A stretch of DNA of 51,839 bases from Leptospirillum sp. (GCA_027343785.1 DAHWKF010000013.1:1-51839), one strand, 5' to 3'. Counted from the first letter of the stretch, positions 33,575 to 42,420 are shown. The notes: generated by a model not told the origin, from the sequence alone. Translations and numbers: made by a program.

Positions 33575-34204
33575 GTGTCGGTCATGATGCTGTTCGCCCT
33601 GCTGGTCGGATATCTGCTGGGCTCCATCCCCGCCGGGGTCATTGCCGGGAAGCTGGCCGGAGTGGACCTGCGCAATGCCGGGAGCGGAAATATCGGTTTC
33701 ACGAATGCCATGCGCGTTCTGGGGAAGGAACGGCGGGGGAAAATCCTGAGCGGCTTCGTCCTTGTCTGGGATCTGGGCAAAGGAGCCCTGGCTGTCTGGA
33801 TTGCCCCGCATATTTCGACCCTTCCGCTGGCGCCGGTCGGGGCCGGTTTCCTCGCATTCCTCGGTCACCTTTACCCCGTGTGGCTCCGTTTCCGGGGCGG
33901 AAAAGGCGTGGCCGTCGGTCTCGGTGTCTGTCTGGGGCTTTCCTGGCTGCTGGGTGTTGCGATGCTTTCCATGTGGGTGATTGTTTTCGCCGTGACGCGG
34001 GTTTCATCGGTGGCGGCCCTGACAGCTTACTTTTTTCTCCCTTTGCTCTCGGCCTATCTGACGAGACAGGGGACTCTCCCTCCCGAAGACCTCATTTATC
34101 TGGTGGTGATCTCCATCCTTGTCTGGTTCAGGCACCATGACAATATCCGCCGGCTTGTCCGCGGGGAGGAGAGCGCTTTCCGGAAAAAGGGAAAGGCATC
34201 CTGA
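33575..34204 (+). CDS. plsY: Acyl-phosphate:glycerol-3-phosphate acyltransferase
   Basis: 209 aa membrane enzyme that makes lysophosphatidic acid. GYLLGSIPAGVIAGK, GSGNIGFTNAMRVLG and GHLYPVWLRFRGGKGVAVGLG are the three conserved PlsY loops. ILVWFRHHDNIRRLVRGEE is the typical C-terminus. The start is GTG 33575 or the ATG at 33584; TAAGG upstream suits both. Last gene of the operon; an imperfect hairpin without a good T-run follows. Confidence 0.94.
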   Translation: MSVMMLFALLVGYLLGSIPAGVIAGKLAGVDLRNAGSGNIGFTNAMRVLGKERRGKILSGFVLVWDLGKGALAVWIAPHISTLPLAPVGAGFLAFLGHLYPVWLRFRGGKGVAVGLGVCLGLSWLLGVAMLSMWVIVFAVTRVSSVAALTAYFFLPLLSAYLTRQGTLPPEDLIYLVVISILVWFRHHDNIRRLVRGEESAFRKKGKAS

Positions 34205-34259
34205 CATGGACCGGGTCGGAAATTTTTCCGGCGTCGGAATATTGTTTGATTTTTTTGAC

Positions 34260-34288
34260 TTGTGAGGAAACTTTTTTCGAATTATAGT
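34260..34288 (+). promoter_or_regulatory. Putative promoter of the M23 peptidase gene
   Basis: TTGTGA (34260-34265), 17-base spacer, TATAGT (34283-34288). Predicted start near 34295, about 58 nt before the TTG start codon. The surrounding DNA is AT-rich compared with the genes. Confidence 0.5.
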
Positions 34289-34352
34289 GTTCGGGAGCGG
34301 CGGGCTTGCCGGTGGAAATATTGGCGGGAATTTTCCTCCCGGGAGGGGCTTT

Positions 34353-35303
34353 TTGAGAAGGATTTTTAAGGGAATCCGGGCAAACAGGGACAAGACCTAC
34401 ACCATCCTGTTCATCCCTGCCGCCAGAGAGAGGATGAAGCGGTTCGACATTTCGCACCGTTTCATGCTGTGGCTCTGGAGCGGTGTCCTTTCCGTCTTCG
34501 CGTTGTCCGTCGTTTTTGCCGGTGTTACGTTGTACCTTGTCCGGAAGGAAGACAGGATGGTGGGGTTGGCCCGCCAGAGCCAGACCCAGAAAGAGCAGAT
34601 CGTCCGGATCTACGGCCGGATGCAGGAAATCCGGACCCGACTTCTCCTCCTCGCACACGAAGAGAAAAAGATCCGTCTGATCCTGAACTCCTCTTCCGAC
34701 GCCGAAGCCGACACCCTCCTGGGGGAAGGGGGAGGGGACCCGCCCCGTATGGCCCCCTCCGTCCTGATTCAGAAAGGACCGGAAGGGATGTCGGAACTGA
34801 TGGCCGAGATGGATACCCAGATGTTTGCCCTGCGATCGGGCGTTTCCCGGCAGGAAGTCAGCCTGGCGTCTCTCAGGAACTCAATCCGGCGCGAACAGTC
34901 CCGATGGGCCTATACGCCCAGTATCTGGCCCGTGCACGGGGTTCTGACATCGGGGTTCGGCTGGCGGAATTCTCCTTTCGGAGTGGGAAGGGATTTCCAT
35001 CCGGGAATCGATATCGCCGGACCGACAGGCATTCCCGTTGTCGCCACGGCGGAGGGGACGGTTCTTGCTGCCGGCTGGGATCAGGGCTACGGAAAATCCG
35101 TCCGGGTCCTGCATGGCGAGGGTCTGGAGACCCTTTTCGGACACCTCGACTCGGTGGTCGTCTCGCCGGGGGAGAGGGTGAGCCGGGGAGAGGTCATCGG
35201 ATATCTGGGCAATACCGGTCTGTCGACAGGTCCCCACCTGCATTATGAAATCCTCCGGCATAACCGGCCCGTCAACCCCACCCGTTACATCATCGACTAC
35301 TGA
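34353..35303 (+). CDS. M23-family (LytM-type) murein endopeptidase, membrane-anchored
   Basis: 316 aa. A basic N-terminus, one membrane helix (LWSGVLSVFALSVVFAGVTLYLV, about residues 40-62), a coiled-coil-like stretch with Q, R and E, then a C-terminal LytM domain: GVLTSGFGWRNSPFG, DFHPGIDIAG (zinc-binding H-x3-D) and GPHLHYEILRHNRPVNP (zinc-binding HxH). Zinc ligands are complete, so it may cut peptidoglycan cross-links rather than act only as an activator. The start is TTG 34353, after GGAGG; the longer frame from 34287 covers the promoter. Single gene ahead of the sensor kinase. Confidence 0.9.
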   Translation: MRRIFKGIRANRDKTYTILFIPAARERMKRFDISHRFMLWLWSGVLSVFALSVVFAGVTLYLVRKEDRMVGLARQSQTQKEQIVRIYGRMQEIRTRLLLLAHEEKKIRLILNSSSDAEADTLLGEGGGDPPRMAPSVLIQKGPEGMSELMAEMDTQMFALRSGVSRQEVSLASLRNSIRREQSRWAYTPSIWPVHGVLTSGFGWRNSPFGVGRDFHPGIDIAGPTGIPVVATAEGTVLAAGWDQGYGKSVRVLHGEGLETLFGHLDSVVVSPGERVSRGEVIGYLGNTGLSTGPHLHYEILRHNRPVNPTRYIIDY

Positions 35304-35329
35304 CGGGAACTTCGGCTTCGCGCCCATTT

Positions 35330-35358
35330 TTGTGACCTTCCCACCAAACGGGTAGAAT
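35330..35358 (+). promoter_or_regulatory. Putative promoter of the kinase-lipoprotein-regulator operon
   Basis: TTGTGA (35330-35335), 17-base spacer, TAGAAT (35353-35358). It has the same -35 hexamer and spacing as the promoter of the preceding M23 gene. Confidence 0.5.
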
Positions 35359-35418
35359 GGGGAAACGGGTATGGACCTTCGGCCGGGTCCGCCCAACCGC
35401 ATTCTTGAAAGGGGAGGC

Positions 35419-36939
35419 ATGAAATTCTGGAAGGGATTGAAGCTCCGGGGAAAGGCACTGTTCCTTTCCGCGGCCCTTCTTTCCGTCATCTTTTTCTCGA
35501 ATCTCTATGCCATTTTCAGCCTTTATCACATTCACCTTGTTTTTCTGGGACTGAAGGACCGTACCGTTGCCGGTCTCATGTCCGTATCCCGCTTGCAGCA
35601 TGATGTTGCGGGGGCGATTCCTGACGAAAAGCGCTATTTGTTTTTTTCCTCGCTCCCCCCGTCTTCTCCGCCCCCGGTTCTGGCCGACCTGGACCGGATA
35701 TCCGGAGCGATCGCGAACCTTCCTGCGCCTACGGTTCATGCCGGTTTTCTGGAAAAGGCCTGCCTGACGGACGTCGCCACCTATCGGCAGATCATTCTCG
35801 CTGAAGTCAGAGCCCTCAAGGCCGGAAAACGCGACATGGCTCTCAGGATTTCGCAGACCCGCTCGGGCCCCCTTTTGATTCATTTCGCCTCGCTTCTCCA
35901 GGAACTCCGGGTCGAATTCAACGCCGATCTCCAGCGGACAATCGACACGATGACCGCGGAACAGAAACGGATGATGATTGTCAGCGTAGAGTTTGCCGCC
36001 GTCGGGATTCTGCTCGTGTTGATCCTCCTCTGGGCCTTTTCGAACATGATCCTCTCGCCCGTCCTGAGGCTGATTGAAGGGACCCAGCGTATTTCCGAAG
36101 GGGTTTTCATCAACCCTGTCCGCGTCACCGGCGAGGACGAGATGGGAGATCTGGCCCGGGCCCTCAACGAGATGGCCAGAAAGCTGGGCGACCTGAGCCG
36201 CATGAAGTCCGAATTTGTGACGATCGCCTCCCATGAGTTGCGGACACCTCTCACCAGTATCCGGGGTTTCCTGTCGATGCTGAACCGGGGCAAGCTCGGC
36301 CCCCTGACAGCTGAACAGCAAAACGGGCTGGCCATTGTCCAGGAAGAGGTCGATCACCTGGTGGAGCTGGTCAACGGTCTTCTGGACCTCGGACGTATCG
36401 AATCGGGACAGGTCCATTTTGATATCCAGGAGGTGGACATCCCCTCGCTCCTGAATCGCATCAAGAGCCGTCATGAAGCGATGGCCGAACAGTCGGGCCT
36501 GACCTTCCGCATGATTCTGGATCCGGAGCTCCCCCGGAAGATCCGGACCGATCCGGGCAAGCTCGCCCAGATTCTGGACAACCTCCTGGGAAACGCCTTC
36601 AAGTTCACTCCGGCGGGGGGATCGGTGGAGCTTGAAATATCGCGGAAAGACAATACGCTCGAGATGGAGGTACGGGACAGCGGCATCGGTATCACCGAAG
36701 AATCCCTGCCGTTTTTGTTCGAAAAGTTTTATCAGGTCACCCCCTTCAACAACCGGACGCGGGAGGGCCTGGGTCTGGGGCTGGCCATTACCCGGGGCAT
36801 TGTCCTGAACATGGAAGGACGGATCCATGTGCGTCCCAATACGCCCCGGGGGACCATTTTTTCTGTCACATTGCCGTTTGAACCGGTCGTTTCCGAAGAT
36901 GTCAACGGATCTTTCGAAAATGGAAAGGAGGGAGCTTGA
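35419..36939 (+). CDS. Membrane sensor histidine kinase (GlrK/QseE-like context)
   Basis: 506 aa. Two membrane segments (LFLSAALLSVIFFSNLYAIFSL near residues 14-35 and VEFAAVGILLVLILLWAFSNMIL near 190-212) bracket a periplasmic helical domain of about 150 residues. A HAMP domain, HisKA with His272 in SHELRTPLTSIRGF, and a HATPase with DNLLGNAFKFTP (N box), DSGIGI (G1) and GLGLGLAITRG (G2) follow. The ATG at 35419 follows GGGGAGG. It is co-transcribed with a lipoprotein (TTGA overlap) and a sigma54 regulator, the order of glrK-qseG-glrR. Signal unknown. Confidence 0.93.
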   Translation: MKFWKGLKLRGKALFLSAALLSVIFFSNLYAIFSLYHIHLVFLGLKDRTVAGLMSVSRLQHDVAGAIPDEKRYLFFSSLPPSSPPPVLADLDRISGAIANLPAPTVHAGFLEKACLTDVATYRQIILAEVRALKAGKRDMALRISQTRSGPLLIHFASLLQELRVEFNADLQRTIDTMTAEQKRMMIVSVEFAAVGILLVLILLWAFSNMILSPVLRLIEGTQRISEGVFINPVRVTGEDEMGDLARALNEMARKLGDLSRMKSEFVTIASHELRTPLTSIRGFLSMLNRGKLGPLTAEQQNGLAIVQEEVDHLVELVNGLLDLGRIESGQVHFDIQEVDIPSLLNRIKSRHEAMAEQSGLTFRMILDPELPRKIRTDPGKLAQILDNLLGNAFKFTPAGGSVELEISRKDNTLEMEVRDSGIGITEESLPFLFEKFYQVTPFNNRTREGLGLGLAITRGIVLNMEGRIHVRPNTPRGTIFSVTLPFEPVVSEDVNGSFENGKEGA

Positions 36940-37466
36940 AAAAATCCGGACCCAAAAGTCTCATGATGGTCGCGGTGATCTTTGCGCTTGTGGCGGCGGG
37001 GTGCGTCTCCGCGCCGAAACCCGCTCCCGTCCAGACCGTCATGCCCCCCGTCATCTATCTCCCCCCCCTTGTGATGCTTCCGCTGTCTGACCGCGATTCC
37101 CGCTATTTCAAGGGGATTCCGGTTCTCTTTGAAGATGGCAGTTTCAAGAGTCTGAAGCCCATTCTCAAAGCACGTCTGGCTCTTCCCCATCTGACGGACG
37201 CTGTCCGGGACCGCCTCCGTTTCGACCTGGCGCTGGTCGATCTCCGGCTCAAGGACGCCGCCTCCCGTCTGGAAGCGGAGGATCTCCTGATCCGCCTGGA
37301 CGCGTTCGGTGCGCCTTATGAAATCCGGGAGGCGTCCGGCATCATTCTGTCATTCTGGAAAGAGTCCCGCCACGAAAGACGGGCAAACGCGGAGCTCAAG
37401 AAGAAGCTGGAGCAGGTGAAGAAGACCTTCCGCGAGCTGTCCACACTGGAGAACTCGCTACGATGA
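36936..37466 (+). CDS. Lipoprotein between kinase and regulator (QseG/YfhG-like position)
   Basis: 176 aa. The signal peptide LMMVAVIFALVAAGC has a lipobox with the lipidated Cys at about residue 23. The mature part is Pro-rich at first, then helical with a C-terminal coiled-coil stretch (HERRANAELKKKLEQVKKTFRELSTLE). The TTG start overlaps the kinase stop and has AAAGGAGG upstream, and the gene overlaps the regulator start by ATGA, so all three are tightly coupled. I cannot recognise the family by sequence; the QseG comparison rests on gene order, lipoprotein nature and helical content. Confidence 0.75.
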   Translation: MKKSGPKSLMMVAVIFALVAAGCVSAPKPAPVQTVMPPVIYLPPLVMLPLSDRDSRYFKGIPVLFEDGSFKSLKPILKARLALPHLTDAVRDRLRFDLALVDLRLKDAASRLEAEDLLIRLDAFGAPYEIREASGIILSFWKESRHERRANAELKKKLEQVKKTFRELSTLENSLR

Positions 37467-38854
37467 GTGCTCCGGTTGTTCTGGTGGTGGACGACTACGC
37501 CAACACCCGGGCCTATCTCCGGACACTTCTGGAGCACGAGGGGTTCGGAATCCAGGAGGCAGGAACAGGAGAACGGGCCCTGGAAATCCTGGCCTCGCGC
37601 GAAGGGGAATCCGTGCGCGCCATTCTTCTGGACCTGAAGCTGCCCCACCAGTCCGGGATCGATCTGATCCCTCCGATCCGGGCCATGCGACCCCGCGCGC
37701 CGATTATCATCATGACCGCCCACGCCTCCGTGCCGACCGCCGTTTCGGCCATCCAGAAGGGGGCGTTCCACTACCTCGAAAAACCGCTTTCGGAGGAGGA
37801 GCTTCTGTCGACGCTGCAGCGGGCCCTGTCGACAGACGCTCCGGAGATTCGTGAAGAAATCGCCGACACCGGGGAGTTGAGGCCTGTCGGTTCCTCGATG
37901 GAAAAGATGATGGAGCGGCTCCGGAAAGCGGCGTCCCACTCCTTTCCCGTCCTGATTACCGGTGAAAGCGGAACGGGCAAGGAGATGGTGGCCCGTACGA
38001 TCCACCGTTTTTCCGATCGTTCCCGCGAACCGTTCGTGGCGGTGAACACCGGTGCCATTCCCCGGGAACTGGTGGCTTCCGAACTTTTCGGCTATGAAAG
38101 GGGATCTTTCACCGGGGCCATGGAGAGAAAAATCGGTTGGTTCGAAGCGGCGGGGCGGGGCACCCTTTTTCTCGACGAAATCGGTACGATGGACCCGTCG
38201 GTGCAGGTGGCCCTGCTGCGGGTCATTGAAACCCGGATGTTTTCCCGGGTGGGAGGGACGGTGTCGATTCCGTTTTCCGCCCGCATCCTCTGCGCGACCA
38301 ACGAAGACCTGGAAGAAATGATGCGGGATGGCCGCTTCCGGGAAGACCTGTTTTACCGTCTCAACGTCGATTCCATCCGTCTGTTGCCACTCAGGCAGAG
38401 GCTCGAAGATATCGGACCCCTGGCCATCCATTTTCTCCGGGAAGCCCTCCCCCCCCTGAAAGGGGAGGAGCGGGAGATTCGCCTGGAGGAACGGGCGCGA
38501 AAAACGCTGGAAGGATATTCCTGGCCGGGAAATATCCGGGAACTCAAGAACGCCATGATCTCTGTGGCCATCGAGCACGGAGCGGAAATGGGGGGTGAAC
38601 GGATCGTCGTCGTTCTGGAAGACTGGTTGCCCGAATCCTTGCGGCGTTCCTCCCTTGAGGCTCCGGAGGAAGGGGAGCCCCGGACCCTCAAGGAGAACGA
38701 GCGGGACCAGATCCGGAAAATTCTCCAGGAAACCGGGGGAAACAAGGCGCTGGCCGCGCGAATTCTCGGTATCAGCCGGAAATCCCTGTATGCGAAGCTG
38801 CGCGAATACAATATCGGAGACAAGGGAAATCCGGGGAAACCGTCTCCGTCTTAA
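37463..38854 (+). CDS. Sigma54-dependent response regulator (NtrC/GlrR type)
   Basis: 463 aa. Receiver domain with the phospho-acceptor Asp57 in LLDLKLP, acidic pair VVDDYANTR and Lys in YLEKPLS. AAA+ domain with Walker A GESGTGKE (167-174), Walker B GTLFLDEIG, RFREDLFYRLNV and WPGNIRELKN. The sigma54-contact loop reads GSFTGA (214-219) instead of GAFTGA. A Fis-type helix-turn-helix (NKALAARILGISRKSLYAKL) ends the protein. It overlaps the lipoprotein gene by ATGA. Target promoters are unknown; no clear GG-N10-GC site was found by eye upstream of genes here. Confidence 0.95.
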   Translation: MSAPVVLVVDDYANTRAYLRTLLEHEGFGIQEAGTGERALEILASREGESVRAILLDLKLPHQSGIDLIPPIRAMRPRAPIIIMTAHASVPTAVSAIQKGAFHYLEKPLSEEELLSTLQRALSTDAPEIREEIADTGELRPVGSSMEKMMERLRKAASHSFPVLITGESGTGKEMVARTIHRFSDRSREPFVAVNTGAIPRELVASELFGYERGSFTGAMERKIGWFEAAGRGTLFLDEIGTMDPSVQVALLRVIETRMFSRVGGTVSIPFSARILCATNEDLEEMMRDGRFREDLFYRLNVDSIRLLPLRQRLEDIGPLAIHFLREALPPLKGEEREIRLEERARKTLEGYSWPGNIRELKNAMISVAIEHGAEMGGERIVVVLEDWLPESLRRSSLEAPEEGEPRTLKENERDQIRKILQETGGNKALAARILGISRKSLYAKLREYNIGDKGNPGKPSPS

Positions 38855-38906
38855 CCCTTTTCCCGACCGGCAACCGGTTGGAGCGATCAGAGCAGGGGGA
38901 TCCGTG

Positions 38907-39536
38907 ATGGCGACTCACGTCGGGGGGGAAAAAAGGGTTCCGTCCGGAGGGAACGACGGGAAAAAAGGTCCTTTCCTGTGCCTTTTGCGGGTGGAGTTGC
39001 TGGGGGTTTCCCCCTCCATATGGCGCAAACTATGGGTGTCGAACATCATGACGCTGGCCCATCTCCACCACATTCTCCAGGCCGCCATGGGATGGACCGA
39101 CGCCCACCTTCACCAGTTCACCATAGAGGGGGTGCGCTATGGCCCCCCCCATCCGGAGGACGACGACTTTCTGGTGGATGAAAGGAAAACCCGCCTCGGA
39201 AAAGTTCTCGCCCCGGGATTGTCTTTTGAATACCAGTATGATTTCGGGGACAACTGGATCCATCGCCTTACCGTGAATAAAATCATCCCGGTGGAGGACC
39301 CCCGGACCTATGCGTATGTCGAGTCCGGAAAAGGCGCCTGCCCTCCGGAAGATTGCGGAGGGCCTTATCAATACCAGCGGTTTCTGTCACGCCGGAAACG
39401 AAACGGGGAAAGTCCGGAAGTCCTCTCTTTCCTGGAGTGGGCCGGGTCCGATTTCGACCCCGGTCTCTTTCCCCGCCACGCAATCAACGCCTCCCTGATG
39501 CGGATGGCGTGGAACGGTTGGGTTTTGCCCCGATAA
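38907..39536 (+). CDS. Plasmid pRiA4b ORF-3-like family protein
   Basis: 209 aa. RVELLGVSPSIWRKLWVSNIMTLAHLHHILQAAMGWTDAHLHQF and FEYQYDFGDNWIHRLTVNKI are the two conserved blocks of this family, and CPPEDCGGPYQYQRFL is also typical. The family occurs on plasmids and chromosomes and has no established biochemical role. The ATG at 38907 has AGGGGG seven bases upstream; a GTG three bases earlier is possible. It stands alone 52 bp after the regulator gene and converges on the TauE-like gene. Confidence 0.88.
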   Translation: MATHVGGEKRVPSGGNDGKKGPFLCLLRVELLGVSPSIWRKLWVSNIMTLAHLHHILQAAMGWTDAHLHQFTIEGVRYGPPHPEDDDFLVDERKTRLGKVLAPGLSFEYQYDFGDNWIHRLTVNKIIPVEDPRTYAYVESGKGACPPEDCGGPYQYQRFLSRRKRNGESPEVLSFLEWAGSDFDPGLFPRHAINASLMRMAWNGWVLPR

Positions 39537-39561
39537 CCCTGATCGTCGGTGGGGGGACAAT

Positions 39562-40332
39562 TCAGAAGAGAGAGACGAGGATCCGGGCGAATGTCGCCAC
39601 CAGAAGCAATGTCTGGCCCCACCGGACAGCGGGGGGATGGAGTCTGGCGTGCAGCCGGGCCCCCGCAAACGACCCCGCCAGCGCCCCCAGCGCCACCGGC
39701 CAGGCGGCCGGAGGAAACGACCCGGCCGACAGGGTCTTTCCGGCCACGCCGGAAAACGCCATCGGGATCATGATTCCCAGGGCAGACCCCACCGCAACTT
39801 TGGTCGAATACCCCAGAAGGCCGGTCATGACGGGGTAGTAGAGAAAGCCCCCCCCGATTCCCAGAATCCCCGAAACGAAACCGACGGAGGCCATCATCAC
39901 GGGAGCTGCCATACGCCGTCTGGATGCGAGCCGTTCTTCCGGCATCCCCGCCAGGCGGGTTTTTCGATGGAGGAGGTAGAGCGCAAGTAGAATCTCGGCC
40001 AGATAGATCTCAAGAATCGTCCGTCCGGAGACAAACCTTGAAAGGACCCCTCCCATGGCGCTGCCGCACAGGGCCGCGCCTCCCCAGAACAGGATCGTCC
40101 GGACGGGCAGCAGAAGCTGGGGTCGGTGGGCGATATAGCCGGCGACCGCGGCAAAGAACACCTGGAACATGGAAACCTGGGTGGCCTCGAACGGCGTGAA
40201 GACGAGGGGGAGGAACAGCGGGACGATATACAACAGATAAGGGATCAGGATGACCGCGCCGCCGATTCCCAGGAGGCCCGATACCGCTCCGGCCAAAACC
40301 CCTCCTGCGAGCAGGGGGAAAAAATGGCTCAC
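39562..40332 (-). CDS. TauE/SafE-family anion exporter
   Basis: 256 aa with about eight membrane helices in two repeats: LAGGVLAGAVSGLLGIGGAVILIPYLL at the N-terminus and ASVGFVSGILGIGGGFLYYPVM in the second half. The paired G-x-x-x-G-(I/L)-G-G-G loops are the family signature, used for sulfite, sulfoacetate or similar anions. The GTG at 40332 is the first plausible start after the preceding gene; its ribosome site is weak. Third gene of mscS-lipoprotein-tauE on the minus strand. Substrate unknown. Confidence 0.85.
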   Translation of the reverse strand: MSHFFPLLAGGVLAGAVSGLLGIGGAVILIPYLLYIVPLFLPLVFTPFEATQVSMFQVFFAAVAGYIAHRPQLLLPVRTILFWGGAALCGSAMGGVLSRFVSGRTILEIYLAEILLALYLLHRKTRLAGMPEERLASRRRMAAPVMMASVGFVSGILGIGGGFLYYPVMTGLLGYSTKVAVGSALGIMIPMAFSGVAGKTLSAGSFPPAAWPVALGALAGSFAGARLHARLHPPAVRWGQTLLLVATFARILVSLF

Positions 40333-40363
40333 CGGTTTTTTCCGGGAGGCAACGGCAGGACGA

Positions 40364-41440
40364 TCATCCCTGACTCGCCGTAAAGGTGAGAAGCCCGGCG
40401 GGATGGAGTCCGGATCCGGTCTGGGCGAAGGGCGCCGTCGGCCCTGGTCCGCTCTGGAGCGTGCTGAGGTTGAAGGACCAGATGGAGAACGCGGAGGCGG
40501 AAGAAGGCTCGGTGACGCCCGTATAGAGGAAGGTGCCGAAGGGACCGATGGCCAGCAGGTTGGGGGGGGTCGGCACGCTGATGGCATTGGTGGCGATGGG
40601 CGAGAGGGAGTTATTCTGTGACAGTCCCGTCACCGGGTAGAAGACGACCGCCGGCGTGGAGGGGGCGGGCAGAAGGAGCAAGGTTGTCGATTCGGTCGCC
40701 CCCTGGAAAGGGCCGGAAAACGTTGCGGGAAAGAGCGTGTGGGTGGCCACGACCTGCAGGGAGCCGGAGGATAGTCCCCCGGCGGAAACCGTCACCTCTT
40801 CCGTCTGGGTGGATGTCGACGCCTCCACATAGACCTGGCTTCCGTTGCCCGAAAGCTCGAGACTCCCGGCGGTGAGAGCGGCTCCGTCAAGCAGAGTTGT
40901 ATTCGTGCAGTGGAGGGAAGGGGAGGGCAGGTTGGGACCCGTGGCATCCACCAGGGATCCGAAGGTAAAGCCCTGAAGGCACGCCCCACCGGCGGTCGTC
41001 TGTTCGAGAAAGACGACAAACTGGCCGTTGGCGATCGACAGGGCGGCGACCGGTGTTCCCGCGAATCCCTGGAGGGCGGTCGGAGCCGGCGCGGTGGAGA
41101 GAGGAAGGTTATAGCGCCACAGGGTCGGAATGACGGATGCGGTGCCGAAGACGAAGAGGAATGTTTGTGCGATGACCCCCCCCGCGTATGTCCCGTGGGC
41201 GGTGCGGGTTACCAACGGCCCCTGGCCGGAAGACAGGGGAAGGGTGTATTCAAGGAGCCCCTGTGTGCCGGAACCCGTTGTCGACGTCTCATTGACAACG
41301 ATCATGAACCCCGGGTTGGAAGGGGAGGGCGGCGTTCCAAAACACCCCCCGGGGAGCAGGAGAAGAAAGAAAAACAGGATCCTGCCCGGCAAGGGCCGGA
41401 AGGCTGTGCTGCCCTGAGCGTCCGGTCGATTTCTGGTCAT
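40364..41440 (-). CDS. Secreted lipoprotein, beta-rich, possibly propeller-like
   Basis: 358 aa. A signal peptide (ILFFFLLLLPGGC) has a lipobox with the lipidated Cys near residue 32. The mature protein is rich in S, T, G, L and P, with repeated short strands (FVVFLEQ, FLFVFGTASVI, LLEYTLPLSSGQGP, IWSFNLSTLQSGPGP). The pattern suggests a beta-propeller of the lactonase/YncE type, but I see no sure repeat signature and do not assign one. The ATG at 41440 uses the last base of the mscS stop (TGATG); an upstream reading lies inside mscS. Confidence 0.7.
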   Translation of the reverse strand: MTRNRPDAQGSTAFRPLPGRILFFFLLLLPGGCFGTPPSPSNPGFMIVVNETSTTGSGTQGLLEYTLPLSSGQGPLVTRTAHGTYAGGVIAQTFLFVFGTASVIPTLWRYNLPLSTAPAPTALQGFAGTPVAALSIANGQFVVFLEQTTAGGACLQGFTFGSLVDATGPNLPSPSLHCTNTTLLDGAALTAGSLELSGNGSQVYVEASTSTQTEEVTVSAGGLSSGSLQVVATHTLFPATFSGPFQGATESTTLLLLPAPSTPAVVFYPVTGLSQNNSLSPIATNAISVPTPPNLLAIGPFGTFLYTGVTEPSSASAFSIWSFNLSTLQSGPGPTAPFAQTGSGLHPAGLLTFTASQG

Positions 41441-42420
41441 CAGGCTTTTTCGGGATTCGCGCCCGTGGGGTGTTCCGCTTCCGGAAGGCTTTTTGCGGCC
41501 GGGGATGGGAGGGCGTCCTGTTTTTTCCGGAGAAGGGCTCGCAAAATGGAGTCCTTGACCACGGGTTCCTTGAAAGTCGTGTGGGAAAGCCGCACAATGA
41601 CCACGACGGAGGTCGGACCGATCGCATTCAGATGGACGTCGCAATCGGTTCCCTCCAGTCCGAAGGACTCCTTCACCACGCTCCGGATGGTTGATTCCGT
41701 TTCCTGGAAGGAGATGTCCAGGGGAAGTTCCAGATGCAGGGTGATGGGGACGGGGGATCGCGACCGTTCGAGAATCATCGCCTGGAGGAGGATGGCGTTC
41801 GGCAGCATGAACTTGCGGCCGTCCTCCCCGATGAACCCCGTGTAGATCATGCCGATGGAGGCCACCGTTCCCCGGTGTTCCGGGAGGATGCTTCCGTGGG
41901 GAAACGTGGCGGCCAGGCGGGTATACTGCCAGGTGACGATCGAGACCGGGTCGCCGACCCGGAATGGCTGGACGATGGCCAGAACGAACCCCGAAAAGAA
42001 GTTGCTCAGGGAGTTCTGTCCGGCGATTCCCAGAACCACGGACAAAAGCGTTCCTCCGATGGCCAGGTTGCTGAACCCCTTGCCCAAAAGGGTCAGGACC
42101 GACAGCAGCATGATGACCACGAACAGGAAATCGAGGAAGTAGCGGGCGGATTTGGCCCGATCCGCCCCTATCCGGTCGGCGAAAGCCGGCAGGACGGCGG
42201 CGACCAGGGCCCGGTAAAGGGCGAACAGTACCACGAGGACGCTGGTGATCTGCCCCAGTGTCAACAATTCGGGGTTATCCGGAAAGGCAACCTTGAGGTA
42301 ATGGCTTCCATACAAGAGGGCGGGAAGCAGCAGGAGGATGAGGACAAACCGGGTGGAAAGCCTGAGCCTCCCGGAAGGGAGGGGCCGGTTGTCATCGGGA
42401 TGGGGAGGATCATGATCCAT
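41440..42420 (-). CDS. MscS-family mechanosensitive ion channel
   Basis: 326 aa. Several N-terminal membrane helices lead to the pore helix SNLAIGGTLLSVVLGIAGQNSLSNFFSGFVLAIVQPFRVGD, the most conserved part of MscS proteins. The cytoplasmic beta domain follows (GTVASIGMIYTGFIGEDGRKFMLPNAILL), then the alpha/beta C-terminal domain. It protects against hypo-osmotic shock. The ATG at 42420 has AAGGAG five bases upstream; the extension to 42522 lacks support. First of three coupled minus-strand genes. Confidence 0.93.
   Translation of the reverse strand: MDHDPPHPDDNRPLPSGRLRLSTRFVLILLLLPALLYGSHYLKVAFPDNPELLTLGQITSVLVVLFALYRALVAAVLPAFADRIGADRAKSARYFLDFLFVVIMLLSVLTLLGKGFSNLAIGGTLLSVVLGIAGQNSLSNFFSGFVLAIVQPFRVGDPVSIVTWQYTRLAATFPHGSILPEHRGTVASIGMIYTGFIGEDGRKFMLPNAILLQAMILERSRSPVPITLHLELPLDISFQETESTIRSVVKESFGLEGTDCDVHLNAIGPTSVVVIVRLSHTTFKEPVVKDSILRALLRKKQDALPSPAAKSLPEAEHPTGANPEKA

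Noticed and set aside
34205..34259. Terminator after plsY
   Set aside because: An imperfect GTCGGAAA/TTTCCGGC hairpin has a two-base loop, is AT-rich in the stem centre and is not followed directly by T bases.
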